Positions 43,848 to 51,803 of a stretch of DNA of 55,116 bases are shown piece after piece. The DNA is from Gemmatimonadota bacterium (GTDB lineage Bacteria > Gemmatimonadota > Gemmatimonadetes > Longimicrobiales > Gaopeijiaceae). Location of the stretch: NCBI GenBank assembly GCA_009840215.1, contig VXOC01000140.1, forward strand, positions 1 to 55,116, read 5' to 3'. The position numbers were made by a program, and so were the translations under genes. Within the stretch, counting starts at the first letter, position 1; every line of letters starts with the position of its first letter. The notes beneath the pieces were generated by a model. The model was given only the letters and a program-made list of their open reading frames with translations. It did not search any database and was not told the origin of the DNA.

Positions 43848-44051
43848 CTATTCAGTGTCGCGACAGTCACTGTCCCGCGAGCAGTATGGACCCCGCACAC
43901 AGCACAGATAGCAACAATACGCGTCCGGACCCTCGCCGCGACAGCAACGAGTCGGAACATCGCCGATCATAGCGTTACTTGTGGACGGGGCCAGCGACAC
44001 AATCGCCAGCAGGACGTTCACGACGGTAAGTACGACGATTGCTCTTCGCAA
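43848..44051 (-). CDS. Small Cys-rich exported protein
   Basis: 67 aa from a TTG at 44051, with AAGGAGAAG upstream. N-terminal signal (IVVLTVVNVLLAIVSLAPS) cut near TSNA, leaving ~40 residues with eight Cys (RCCRGEG, YCCYLCCVRGPYC, DSDC). Disulfide-bonded or metal-binding secreted peptide. Divergent from the exported peptide array at 44480. No family known to me. Confidence 0.65.
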   Translation of the reverse strand: MRRAIVVLTVVNVLLAIVSLAPSTSNAMIGDVPTRCCRGEGPDAYCCYLCCVRGPYCSRDSDCRDTE

Positions 44052-44100
44052 GGTTGACTTCTCCTTCTGGGGCTGGATGGGCGTGCCCGAGCCGTGGGGG

Positions 44101-44127
44101 AACTGGTCTCTTCACAACAGACCAGTT
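44101..44127. other. Inverted repeat
   Basis: AACTGGTCT and AGACCAGTT form a perfect 9-bp stem with a 9-base loop. It sits between the divergent exported-peptide genes, before the shared upstream element. No T-run follows, so it is more likely a regulatory hairpin or operator than a terminator. Confidence 0.45.
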
Positions 44128-44267
44128 GGCGGGGGCGAGAATGTGCAATGCGGTCCTGCGGGGGGCGAGGTCATGGTCCCCGGTTCGTTGAGGTCACTCG
44201 GACCATTGGGGGTCTCGGCGCCGTGAGTAGGATCGATCACTGTATCACCTGGACGGGCGATTGGCCC

Positions 44268-44326
44268 GGGTCCGGGAACTACGTGGCCACCGGTCACAAT
44301 TGCACACACTTGGGGTGGGAACTGGT
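44268..44326 (+). promoter_or_regulatory. Shared upstream element, peptide copy
   Basis: Second copy of the 59-bp element at 35062-35120, containing GTGGCCACCGGTCACAATTG and GTGGGAACTG. It is 154 bp upstream of the first exported peptide. Its position at the same relative place in both operons supports a common promoter or regulator. Confidence 0.55.
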
Positions 44327-44479
44327 CTGCAGTTAGGGAGTCGACGTCACTTGGCCGGCGATGCTCCGTCGAGCGGTGCCGGGCGCCGTGGCCACGGTGA
44401 AGACCCTGCCGTTCCGGACTTCAAGCGCCGCTTGCGGCAAGGAACAACTCTTTCACACTACGAGGAGGCAGCACAACTG

Positions 44480-44683
44480 ATGACCAGGATCCAACTGCGG
44501 TTCCTCTTGGCAGGTCTGGCCCTGCTACTCGCCGTGGCACCTGTCAACATGGACGCCGACCTGTCCATACGGCCCCAGGTGGCGTGCGGCCAACTGATCG
44601 CGGAGTGCGAGTTCCACCTTCTGAAGGTCTGCTCGACGCCCGTCAGGGACATCATGTTCTACCGGTATGTCGGGCCGTTCTAG
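44480..44683 (+). CDS. Exported peptide A of tandem array
   Basis: 67 aa, start ATG 44480 with ACGAGGAGG upstream. Hydrophobic leader (LRFLLAGLALLLAVAPV), then the array motif: LSIRPQVACGQLIAECEF followed by HLLKVCSTPVRD. Three Cys in the mature part. The motif SxRPxxxCxQ...C.F.L...C.T is repeated in peptides B and C. First of three tandem paralogues upstream of a propeller lipoprotein. Family unknown to me. Confidence 0.68.
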   Translation: MTRIQLRFLLAGLALLLAVAPVNMDADLSIRPQVACGQLIAECEFHLLKVCSTPVRDIMFYRYVGPF

Positions 44684-44714
44684 TCGCCCCTACCCACCAT
44701 TTGGAGACTTCCCC

Positions 44715-44939
44715 ATGCCGGCTTTTCGCAAAATCACCCGTGCCGCCATTCTGGCGGCCGCCCTGCTTGCCTCCAATCTCACGGTGGACACCCTTCCCAC
44801 GACAACCTCGTCGTTCTCCGTACGACCGGCCGTGGTCTGCGCCCAGCGCATGGCGTGCGTGTTCTCGCTCTTCAGTGTCTGCCCCACACCTGATGGAGGG
44901 TACAAGCTCCACTACAAGTTGGTGGACCTCGATGAATAG
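44715..44939 (+). CDS. Exported peptide B of tandem array
   Basis: 74 aa, start ATG 44715. Leader ITRAAILAAALLASNLTV; then SSFSVRPAVVCAQRMACVFS and LFSVCPTPDGGYKL. It shares with A and C the F/LSxRPxxxCxQ block and the following spaced Cys residues, but its tail is different (LHYKLVDLDE). 31 bp after peptide A. Confidence 0.68.
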   Translation: MPAFRKITRAAILAAALLASNLTVDTLPTTTSSFSVRPAVVCAQRMACVFSLFSVCPTPDGGYKLHYKLVDLDE

Positions 44940-45009
44940 GGGAGGATCACTCCCACACCGTGGGGCAAGAGATGTCCCACGTCACCCTTTCGCCGACAGG
45001 AGGCATACC

Positions 45010-45270
45010 ATGGCGAACTCGCTCAAGGCCGTCCGCGCTCTGACGCTGGCGGTCGCACTGCTCGCCGTCCCCTTCGTGGTGGACGCCAACCCCAATGCGC
45101 AGGGAACGACCTCGTTCTCCGTGCGCCCGGCCGCTGCCTGCGCTCAGGCCACTGAGTGCAGCTTCCATTTGCTGAAGATATGCAGCACGATCCGGCAGGA
45201 TCACAGGTTCTACCGGTGCACGAAGGGTTGCGACGAGACCGAAGCGGTCGCAGCGGAAGCGTTGATGTAG
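45010..45270 (+). CDS. Exported peptide C of tandem array
   Basis: 86 aa, start ATG 45010 preceded by ACAGGAGG. Leader VRALTLAVALLAVPFVVDA; then TTSFSVRPAAACAQATECSF and HLLKICSTIRQDHRF, closest to A in this region. Extra Cys in YRCTKGCDETE and a longer acidic tail. It ends 20 bp before a strong hairpin, after which the propeller lipoprotein begins. The layout of short Cys peptides beside a six-bladed propeller recalls the NVEALA peptides of Bacteroidota, but the motif differs. Confidence 0.7.
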   Translation: MANSLKAVRALTLAVALLAVPFVVDANPNAQGTTSFSVRPAAACAQATECSFHLLKICSTIRQDHRFYRCTKGCDETEAVAAEALM

Positions 45271-45290
45271 AGAATGAGGATAGTGCCGCA

Positions 45291-45331
45291 GTAACCCCGG
45301 TCGTCGCCCCCCACGGCGCGACAGGGGTTAC
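45291..45331 (+). terminator. Hairpin between peptide C and propeller
   Basis: GTAACCCC (45291-45298) pairs with GGGGTTAC (45324-45331), with further inner pairing of CGTCGC and GCGCGAC. No T-run follows. It is more likely a leaky terminator or processing hairpin that sets higher expression of the peptides than of the propeller. Confidence 0.5.
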
Positions 45332-45357
45332 CGGCCAAAGCAGAATAGGAGGGAAGA

Positions 45358-46428
45358 ATGGGATCACGAATCAACAGGGTTCTGGCGAGTGGGCTCGTGC
45401 TGCTGGCGGTCGCCTGTGCCGAGAACAACGACGCGCCTCCCGCCCGGAATGCGATCTCTGTCAAGGCACCGCCCATGACGGGTCCAGTACAGGAGTTCCT
45501 GGAGCATCGTCGCCTGCTGGGAGGGCCCGACGACTTCGGCATGCTCGTCATGATCGAGGTGCTCAATGACGAGTATCTGCTCGTCGGTGATGCCGCCGGG
45601 AACCTGCATCTCGGCGTCGTGGACATCGGTCGCGGAACGATGATGGCCCGTTTTGGTTCCCATGGTGAGGGTCCCAGAGAGTTCCAGGGCCCCCACCGTG
45701 TTGCCCGGGACCCAGCGAGCGACGACACGTGGTGGGTCTACGATTTCCCCTCCTGGACATGGACCCCGGTGACAATGCAGGGAGACGCCAGCTCCTGGAG
45801 CATCGGCGAGCGTTACTCCATGGAAGGCATGCCACCGGTACCCGAGACCCCGGTATGGATTGGCGAGAACGAAGCGTTGGTCCACGGGATGTTTGCCGAT
45901 TTCGCCATGGCCCGGGTAACGTTCGACCGCAACCGCCGGGTGACGAACTGGAATCCGGTCGAGGTGCCGCTACCCTTCAAGGACCTCCCGGAACCCGGCA
46001 AACGCCAGTTGAACCGCAGTTTCGTGGCAGTTCGGCCGAGTGGCGGTTTCGCCGTCGCATTCCAATACGACAACGAAATCGAACTGCGTGACGAACATGG
46101 TTTGCTGACCAGCAGGGTGACCGGTCCCCGGGAGGTGACCCCCGACTATTTCTTTGACGATGAGGGCCGCTTCCACTGGGGCGAGAACGACGACAACGGC
46201 TACATTGGGGCCTACGGCACCGAACGGGCGTTCTACCTGCTATGGTGCGGCGGTGCCGAGTGCCCCACCATGGCGATCCACCAGTTCGATTGGGACGGCA
46301 ATCTTGTTCGCGAGTTCGGCATATCCGGTGTGCTCGCCTTCGCCGTCTCGTCCAACGACGATCGCATGTGGGGCTTCATGCACGAGAACATCCCACCGCT
46401 CATCGGCGAGTGGGATCTGTCGAACTGA
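45358..46428 (+). CDS. Six-bladed beta-propeller lipoprotein 5
   Basis: 356 aa. Lipoprotein signal VLASGLVLLAVACAEN (lipobox LAVAC). Divergent blade motif MARFGSHGEGPREFQG; other blades include YLLVGDAAGNLHLGVVDIG and SDDTWWVYDFPSWTWTP. Start ATG after AGGAGGGA. Directly downstream of the three exported peptides on the same strand, separated only by the hairpin, so it may be their binding or handling partner. Confidence 0.8.
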   Translation: MGSRINRVLASGLVLLAVACAENNDAPPARNAISVKAPPMTGPVQEFLEHRRLLGGPDDFGMLVMIEVLNDEYLLVGDAAGNLHLGVVDIGRGTMMARFGSHGEGPREFQGPHRVARDPASDDTWWVYDFPSWTWTPVTMQGDASSWSIGERYSMEGMPPVPETPVWIGENEALVHGMFADFAMARVTFDRNRRVTNWNPVEVPLPFKDLPEPGKRQLNRSFVAVRPSGGFAVAFQYDNEIELRDEHGLLTSRVTGPREVTPDYFFDDEGRFHWGENDDNGYIGAYGTERAFYLLWCGGAECPTMAIHQFDWDGNLVREFGISGVLAFAVSSNDDRMWGFMHENIPPLIGEWDLSN

Positions 46429-46512
46429 TCACCAGGGCGATCAAGAGACTGGCCGGCCCCGGCGTCGACCCGCCAGTCTGCCAATAGAAAACCGTCTGCG
46501 TAGTCGTCTCGA

Positions 46513-47229
46513 GTGATCGTGTCCGAAGAGGCCGCGTGCACCATCGACTCCTACGAGTCCCGGATTCACTGCGTGGACCGGAGCGATGGCGCCGTAGCCG
46601 ACTTCGGCCGGGAAGGCGAAGGGCCGGGGGAGTTTGACGACCCTGCGGGTCTTGAACGGGGCCCAGGCGGTCAAGTGGCGGCCGTTTACGTAGGGTCCGC
46701 ACGGATGACCTTCTTCGAGCTGGACGGCACCGTGGTCTCGGAGACGCCCCTGCAGCCTCTCTTCCAGCCGTCGCAGCTTCGTGGGGCGACTGCCTGTTCG
46801 GGGTCAAGGTGGGGCTTCCGGACTTCGCCAGCGGCGAAACCCAGCCCACCTTCGTGCCCATGGTGATTGACGCCGTCTCCGGGGGGGTTCCTTGGGAGCG
46901 CGCGTCCTGGACCGCCTCATGGCCTTCGCCATCTTCGGCTCGACCCTCGTGACTCTCGTGGAGCGCACACCCGGTCAGCACGGTATCGGTGAGCTGGCGA
47001 TCGACTGGTACGATATCGGCGGAGAGGGGGCGGCACCGCGAAGGCCCGGGGGAGTTTGAGTTCCCCGTACTGCTGACCACCTGCTCAGGCGACAACCGGA
47101 TCGTCACCTACGACCGTTCCCAATACCGAGTGACCATCCTGGACAACGATGGCGAGCTGGTGGATGACCACCTTCGTGATCTCGGTGACCGGACGCCCTA
47201 CGGCGGAATCAAATGTACTCCGTCGGGGC
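46513..47229 (+). pseudogene. Mosaic of two propeller gene fragments
   Basis: 46513-46790 encodes EEAACTIDSYESRIHCVDRS then GREGEGPGEFDDPAG, a near copy of propeller 1 (35242) that breaks frame near LQPLFQPSQLRG. After a deletion it continues with FAIFGSTLVTLVERTPG up to ~47020. From ~47030 the text switches to a copy of propeller 3 (GEFEFPVLLTTCSGDNRIV, then DRTPYGGIKC) and ends at ~47229. Both parts are in the order and orientation of the parents. It is joined directly to the XRE gene. Confidence 0.68.
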
Positions 47230-47515
47230 GCAGAACAAGGGGCGCATCGGCTCCTCATTTGAGGACTACCTGGCCGAACAGGGAATCCTGGAAGAAACCC
47301 GCGCCGTTGCGGTCAAGCGCGTTCTGGCGTGGCAGCTGCACCAGGCCATGGAGAGACGGCAAATGAGCAAGAGCTCCATGGCCCGGGCGATGAGCACCAG
47401 CCGAAGCCAGCTGGACAGGATCCTCGATCCCGACAACGACCACATCCGCTTGGACACGTTGAACGCTGCGGCGAAGGTCCTCGGCCTCAGCCTGCGGATC
47501 GAACTGGTCGGCTAG
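47213..47515 (+). CDS. XRE-family regulator (antitoxin-like), 5' end from propeller DNA
   Basis: 100 aa. Matches the XRE antitoxin type RIGSSFEDYLAEQGILEET then AVKRVLAWQLHQAMERRQMS, with an HTH (SKSSMARAMSTSRSQLDRIL) and a C-terminal LGLSLRIELVG. The first ~8 codons (MYSVGAQN) come from the propeller-3 copy, so the native start was replaced at a recombination junction near 47228. No toxin gene follows; the next gene is on the opposite strand. Confidence 0.7.
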   Translation: MYSVGAQNKGRIGSSFEDYLAEQGILEETRAVAVKRVLAWQLHQAMERRQMSKSSMARAMSTSRSQLDRILDPDNDHIRLDTLNAAAKVLGLSLRIELVG

Positions 47516-47522
47516 AACGCCT

Positions 47523-48287
47523 CTACCCGTGCCCAGGCTGCATCTCATACACCACGACACTCTCCACATCCAACTCATCCCTGAGCGCCGTGACCCAGCC
47601 AACGGCCCTGACCGGGTTCATCAGCCCCTGCACGTCCCGCGGGAAGTGATCGTACGACGCGACCGTGTCCAGGGCGCCGGTTTCAGTATCGAACAGGGTC
47701 ATGTGCCCCGCGAGCCACTCCTCCTCGATATCGACCCAGGAACGGTACGGTACTCGGTCAAATAGCAGCAGCTGACCAGATGAACCGATTCCCGCCACAC
47801 CGAGGTGGCCCACCCGGGGGAGCCTCGCGATGCGCGCGACCGAATCGCCCACGAAGAGAGTGATGCGAGACTGACGACGGTCAGGCACCAGGACGCTGTC
47901 CTGCCCCAGGACGAACATGGAATAGGGATAGATGACATCGCCCGGCCCCTCTCCACGCCTCGCCAGCACCTCGTGAGTCGCGCCGTCCGGACTCAGGACT
48001 ACCAGTTCGCTGTTCTCCCGATCGGCAACGACCGCACTCCCATCCGGGAAGAGCCGGCCGACGTTGACCGACTGGAACTCGTAGTCTCCCGGGTTGGTTC
48101 CGTGACGGTACACCGGCTCTTCCGCAATGGCGAAGGGCGGCTCGACCTCGGGTGTGCCCGCGTATTCGACGATCTGGACGCCGGCGCTGTCCTCGATCTG
48201 GGCGCGGATGTCGGTGGAGGGCGGGGAGCGGTCGGCGCAGGCGGCGAGGCCGGCCATGAGGACAGCGAGGGTCGCGCGCCTGGTCAT
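47523..48287 (-). CDS. Six-bladed beta-propeller lipoprotein 6, short
   Basis: 254 aa from the ATG at 48287. Lipoprotein signal LAVLMAGLAACADR (lipobox). Blade motif LARRGEGPGDVIYPY and strands SAVVADRENSELVVLSPDG; also ITLFVGDSVARIARLPRVG. Full-length relatives here are 350-390 aa, so about one third seems missing from the 3' side, where the gene meets the XRE gene. It may be truncated by the same rearrangement. Confidence 0.68.
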   Translation of the reverse strand: MTRRATLAVLMAGLAACADRSPPSTDIRAQIEDSAGVQIVEYAGTPEVEPPFAIAEEPVYRHGTNPGDYEFQSVNVGRLFPDGSAVVADRENSELVVLSPDGATHEVLARRGEGPGDVIYPYSMFVLGQDSVLVPDRRQSRITLFVGDSVARIARLPRVGHLGVAGIGSSGQLLLFDRVPYRSWVDIEEEWLAGHMTLFDTETGALDTVASYDHFPRDVQGLMNPVRAVGWVTALRDELDVESVVVYEMQPGHG

Positions 48288-48365
48288 GGTTCGATGGTCC
48301 TTTCGCCGAGGGATGGAGGGTTGAATCATAGTGGCTCAACCGTCGACCCCCTTGACCATGTCCTG

Positions 48366-48626
48366 ATGGAAGTGGCCCACAATAGGCCGCTCCCGGCCCA
48401 ACCGGCCTTGACTCTCGTAAACCGTCACGTCACACTGTCCGCGTTTCTGAATGGCCGGTCCGATCTGTCCGGCCTCATGGCGCTGCGCATCGAGAAGGCG
48501 TTCGGAGTCAAGATGGACACCCTGATGCGGATGCAAACGACCTACGACATTGCCCGCACCCGGAAGCGGGAAGGGGAGCTGATGGTCGCGCCTTATCGCC
48601 CCTCGCCGGACTCCGGGCCAGGATAG
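48366..48626 (+). pseudogene. HigA antitoxin 3' relic
   Basis: Reads LSAFLNGRSDLSGLMALRIE, then KAFGVKMDTLMRMQTTYDIA and RTRKREGELMVAPYRP. This is the second half of a HigA antitoxin (..LNG...(I/L)S...A(L/I)R..K..G.....W...Q..YD.A..R). The HTH N-terminal half is missing; the available start is an ATG at 48366. A third degraded Hig module in this window. Confidence 0.55.
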
Positions 48627-48634
48627 AGACACGA

Positions 48635-49204
48635 ATGCCGGAATTCTCATCAAGTCGGGAGCGGCGCCTGTGGGTCTGGGCGCTCGCGGTGGTCGTGGCG
48701 ATCTACTCGACGGCCGATCTGGCTCGGACGCTGGCCGACGCGCTGCGCGAGAGCGGACTGCTCGAGTTCACCTCCCAGATGTTCACCGCCGGCATGTTCC
48801 TGGTCGGGGCGATGATCCTGGTTCAGGGGTTGAGAGAACGCTCACGCGGCGTCGAAGTCGGCTTCGCGCTGGGCGTCACAGCGATCGCCATCATCGGATT
48901 CGCCCGTGGGATCTCCGCAGGCGAGCGTTCGCATCTCATCGAGTACACGGTGCTGGCACTCATCGTCCACGAAGCCCTGCTGGAACGGAGAAATCAGGGA
49001 AGGCGCGTCCCGATACCGGCGGTCCTTGCCATCGTGGGGACCACTCTGGCCGGGGTGGTCGACGAGTGCATCCAGTTCTTTCTGCCAAGCCGCACGTTCG
49101 ACTGGTTCGACATCCTGGGTGACCTGGTGGCGAGTGTGGTGGCGGTTGGTTCGAGCACGTCGCTGAGGTGGGTGCGGCGGTGGATCGGGAAGCTTCGCAC
49201 GTGA
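48635..49204 (+). CDS. VanZ-like family membrane protein
   Basis: 189 aa. Membrane segments near ALAVVVAIYSTADLA, FTAGMFLVGAMILVQGL, VGFALGVTAIAIIGFA and VPIPAVLAIVGTTLAGVV. The VanZ signature is clear: SHLIEYTVLALIVHEALLE followed by VDECIQFFLPSRTFDWFDIL (DE..Q...P.R..D..D). VanZ-like proteins are small membrane proteins, some tied to glycopeptide resistance, most unknown. Start ATG 48635. Confidence 0.78.
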   Translation: MPEFSSSRERRLWVWALAVVVAIYSTADLARTLADALRESGLLEFTSQMFTAGMFLVGAMILVQGLRERSRGVEVGFALGVTAIAIIGFARGISAGERSHLIEYTVLALIVHEALLERRNQGRRVPIPAVLAIVGTTLAGVVDECIQFFLPSRTFDWFDILGDLVASVVAVGSSTSLRWVRRWIGKLRT

Positions 49205-49255
49205 CAGTAGCTCCGTCGGTCTCGGCCAGGCGCCCCGGATCACCCGACGATGATC

Positions 49256-49293
49256 TTGCCCCCGCTTCAGCATGTAGCTACAATTGCGCTACA
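49256..49293 (+). promoter_or_regulatory. Promoter and operator of dinJ-yafQ-type pair
   Basis: TTGCCC (49256-49261) and TACAAT (49279-49284), spaced 17 bp. The inverted repeat TGTAGC/GCTACA (49273-49278 and 49288-49293) encloses the -10 box and is the likely autorepression site. The antitoxin ATG follows at 49311 after GAGGAG. Confidence 0.62.
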
Positions 49294-49310
49294 CTAAAGA
49301 GGAGACCGGG

Positions 49311-49568
49311 ATGAGTTCCGACAGCGTGGTACGCGCGAGAATCGACAGTGACACCAAGGCCAGAGCCACCGAGGCGCTCAAGGCCATGGGCCTCACCGTG
49401 TCCGACGTGATCCGCATAGTGCTGTTGCGGGTTGCGGAAGAGAAGCAGCTGCCGTTCACCGTCCAGGTACCAAATCCGACCACAGTCAGGGCGATGAGGG
49501 AACTGGACGACGGCAAGGGTAAGCGGTTCGAAAACGCCGAAGAGCTGTTCCGCGACCTCGACATCTGA
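49311..49568 (+). CDS. RelB/DinJ-type antitoxin
   Basis: 85 aa. Ribbon-helix-helix N-terminus (VRARIDSDTKARATEALKAM, then GLTVSDVIRIVLLRVAEEK) and acidic C-terminus (AEELFRDLDI). Start ATG 49311 after GAGGAGACCGGG; an upstream frame from 49284 has no ribosome site. The stop is one base before the toxin GTG, so they are coupled. Expected to bind the operator at 49273-49293 together with the toxin. Confidence 0.82.
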   Translation: MSSDSVVRARIDSDTKARATEALKAMGLTVSDVIRIVLLRVAEEKQLPFTVQVPNPTTVRAMRELDDGKGKRFENAEELFRDLDI

Positions 49569-49569
49569 C

Positions 49570-49839
49570 GTGCTGACCCCCGTCCGTTCCGCGCAGTTCA
49601 AACGCGACGTGAGGAAAGCCCGGGCGCGTGGCAAGGATCTGAGCAGGCTGCGGGTGCTGCTGGAGTCGCTGATCGAGCAGGAACCGCTGGCCGCTCGCCA
49701 CCGCGACCATCCGCTTCGGGGCATCTGGAAAGGGCACCGGGAGGCGCACATCGAACCCGACTGGCTTCTGATTTACCGCGTCAAGGGGGATGAACTGCAC
49801 CTGGTCCGCACAGGCAGCCATTCCGATCTCTTCGGTTGA
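49570..49839 (+). CDS. YafQ-family mRNA endonuclease toxin
   Basis: 89 aa from a GTG. The RelE/YafQ order is intact: FKRDVRKARARGKDLSRL, then DHPLRGIWKGHREAHIEP, then DWLLIYRVKGDELHLVRTGS and HSDLFG. The C-terminal His (HSDLFG) is the expected catalytic position of YafQ. Unlike the other toxins in this window it carries no break. Works in the cytoplasm on translating mRNA by family. Confidence 0.86.
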   Translation: MLTPVRSAQFKRDVRKARARGKDLSRLRVLLESLIEQEPLAARHRDHPLRGIWKGHREAHIEPDWLLIYRVKGDELHLVRTGSHSDLFG

Positions 49840-49917
49840 CGGCAGCCGCATGCGTCCCCGGTCTCAATCGTCGGATCAGTGCTCGCCCTGACGTATCCAG
49901 ATTCGCTCAGCCACCGT

Positions 49918-51012
49918 CTACTCCTTGATCAAATGCGTGACGGGAGGCCCGCTAACCTGCCACTCCACCACCTCAAGCGACTCCCCCAGCAACGCCGCCC
50001 CCCGAACCGGCGAGATCAACTCCTCACCCACCGCCCGCCAAACCAGCCGCCTGAACCGCTGCGGCCTCTCAAACGCCGCAAACCCCTGCTCGTCGCACAT
50101 CGGCTCCGGCTCCGTCGTCAGCCAGCCCCGCGCAAACGTCGCGAACGCCCGCCGAACCGCGGAAGCGCTGAGCACCCCCACCTGCCCCAGCCGCACCAGC
50201 ATCGCCGCCGCCGACACCCCATAGGCATGCTTCAGCCGCGCGATCTCGTAGTACGTCACCCGCCGCCGCCTCGCCCCGACCTTCTCCAGCAGATCCCGCC
50301 CCGGCACCAGGAACGCCCCCGCGAATCGATCCATCGCCCTCTCCAGCGTGATGCCCGGATTCCCCGTCGACCGGATGATCTTGTGTGCGAGCTCGTGGGC
50401 CAGGGTGAAGCGCTTCCGTTCCACGGTCGTCCGCGTGGACACCACGACCGCATCGGCGACCACCCTGCCCTGCCGCATCGCCCGGCACGCCAGCCCGCTG
50501 ATGCGCTCGGGAAGGTCGGCTTCGACCACCTTGATCCCCTTTTCCTCCAGCAGCGCGCACAGGCTGGGCACCGGATCCATCCCCAGGTCCCATGCCTCGC
50601 GGAGCCGGTCGGCGCGCTCGTCGATCTCGGCTTCGGTGGCGATGCAGTCGCAGCGACAGTCCCCGAAACGGTCGCCCGCCGGCGGAATACCGAGAACCTC
50701 CTCGATCGTCAGATACCGCTCGAGGTTGTCGATCAGGACGGCTTCGGCCCGGGCGCGGTCACGGGCGGAAGTGCCCGAGTCCTTGCGGAATACGAGTCCG
50801 TCGAGGACGTCGATCCGGTCGCTCATGAGGAAGTCCAGCGAGACATCCAGCGCCTCGCCGAGGCCGGCCAGAACCGCAGAAGAGGGCATCATCCTGCCCG
50901 CCTCGTACTTGCTGATTGCCTGCGCAGTGACCTTCGGATCCATCCGCTCGGCAAGTGCCCGCAGGGAAAACCCCGCTCGCTTGCGGGCGAGCCGAAGTCG
51001 CTGTCCGAACAT
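49918..51012 (-). CDS. HTH-ImmA/IrrE regulator 3
   Basis: 364 aa. N-terminal XRE HTH (MFGQRLRLARKRAGFSLRAL, AQAISKYEAGRMMP). The ImmA motif is RFTLAHELAHKIIRS near residue 200. A short Cys cluster (DCRCDC) precedes it. No PIN-type partner adjoins it; instead the divergent gene at 51135 shares its promoter. Could repress both. Start ATG at 51012 with a leader of ~30 nt. Confidence 0.82.
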   Translation of the reverse strand: MFGQRLRLARKRAGFSLRALAERMDPKVTAQAISKYEAGRMMPSSAVLAGLGEALDVSLDFLMSDRIDVLDGLVFRKDSGTSARDRARAEAVLIDNLERYLTIEEVLGIPPAGDRFGDCRCDCIATEAEIDERADRLREAWDLGMDPVPSLCALLEEKGIKVVEADLPERISGLACRAMRQGRVVADAVVVSTRTTVERKRFTLAHELAHKIIRSTGNPGITLERAMDRFAGAFLVPGRDLLEKVGARRRRVTYYEIARLKHAYGVSAAAMLVRLGQVGVLSASAVRRAFATFARGWLTTEPEPMCDEQGFAAFERPQRFRRLVWRAVGEELISPVRGAALLGESLEVVEWQVSGPPVTHLIKE

Positions 51013-51040
51013 GCGGTGTTCCTCTGCTGGGGGACCGATG

Positions 51041-51077
51041 GTTGACAGTCTATACGCTAGCGAGTATGATTGTCAAC
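51041..51077. promoter_or_regulatory. Palindromic divergent promoter
   Basis: A 37-bp near-perfect palindrome running from GTTGACA to TGTCAAC around the centre CGCTAGCG. On the plus strand TTGACA (51042-51047) and TATGAT (51065-51070) are 17 bp apart, facing the 51135 gene. On the minus strand TTGACA (51076-51071) and TATAGA (51054-51049) are 16 bp apart, facing the ImmA gene. The two promoters overlap face to face, so binding of a repressor or one polymerase would exclude the other. Confidence 0.68.
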
Positions 51078-51134
51078 TCACAGTTGAGACTACTCTAAGA
51101 ATCAACGACAGTCAGCCCGGACGAGGAGGGGGAC

Positions 51135-51527
51135 GTGGAGAACGAGACGCGGCAGCGGCCGCACATCATGGAGCTGATCGCGAACGCACCGTGGCGCGAG
51201 GCCGTCACCTATCGGGACTCGTGGCCCCACGAGTACGTAGTCGTCAGGAAGGACGGGCAGCAGGAGTTGCTCGCGGCGTTCTGCGAACGGATCGAGCGGG
51301 GCGAGGGCGTCGAGTGCCGATTCTTCCACCAGACGCGCCCGTACCTGTTCCTCGGCGACTACAAGTACTGGATCATGGTGGAGTGCCGTGAGGTGGATCT
51401 GGATGCCGAGGAGGACGAGGTGCTGAATCGGGCGCGGCTGTATCGGGATCGGCGGGACTTCGTGATCCAGTGGGGGGATACGGGGAGGAGGGGGGACTAT
51501 CCGGTGAAGGCGGCGGAGGTCCACTGA
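51135..51527 (+). CDS. Small protein divergent from ImmA regulator 3
   Basis: 130 aa from a GTG after GAGGAGGGGG. No family recognised. Sequence is soluble and mixed (HEYVVVRKDGQQELLAAF, RPYLFLGDYKYWIMVECREV, LNRARLYRDRRDFVIQWGD), with an aromatic-rich core. Expressed from the palindromic promoter it shares with the HTH-ImmA gene, which is the best clue to its role: a regulated partner or target. Confidence 0.66.
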   Translation: MENETRQRPHIMELIANAPWREAVTYRDSWPHEYVVVRKDGQQELLAAFCERIERGEGVECRFFHQTRPYLFLGDYKYWIMVECREVDLDAEEDEVLNRARLYRDRRDFVIQWGDTGRRGDYPVKAAEVH

Positions 51528-51803
51528 ACGGGTAGCCGCGCGCCGAACGCGAACCACCACCGAAACGGGCGCACAGCTCCGCATGCAGTGGCGTGCAGGC
51601 TGAAGCCGACTTGGTGCAAAGTGCGCAGCGACTCACGTTCCAAGGAAAGGCGCCAGCGCGTATTCAGGCTGTACCCGAACGCGCCCAACAACGCACGCCT
51701 GTCTTCAACTTCGACGGAGAGATGTCAATTCAGGCGTTGACCGGACACCATCGCACGCTAGGCCAAGCATCAGAGAGTATGCTTGGTCTCAGCAGGGTTG
51801 GCT
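51528..51803. other. Gene-free gap
   Basis: No coding frame with protein-like composition on either strand, and no clear promoter or hairpin. It ends at the stop of a minus-strand exported protein. Confidence 0.4.

Noticed and set aside
47805-48365. N-terminal extension of the HigA relic
   Set aside because: Antisense to propeller 6 and without domain similarity.
49879-51045. Long plus-strand frame opposite HTH-ImmA regulator 3
   Set aside because: Composition is Pro/Arg/His repeats typical of antisense reading; the minus-strand gene has HTH and HExxH motifs.
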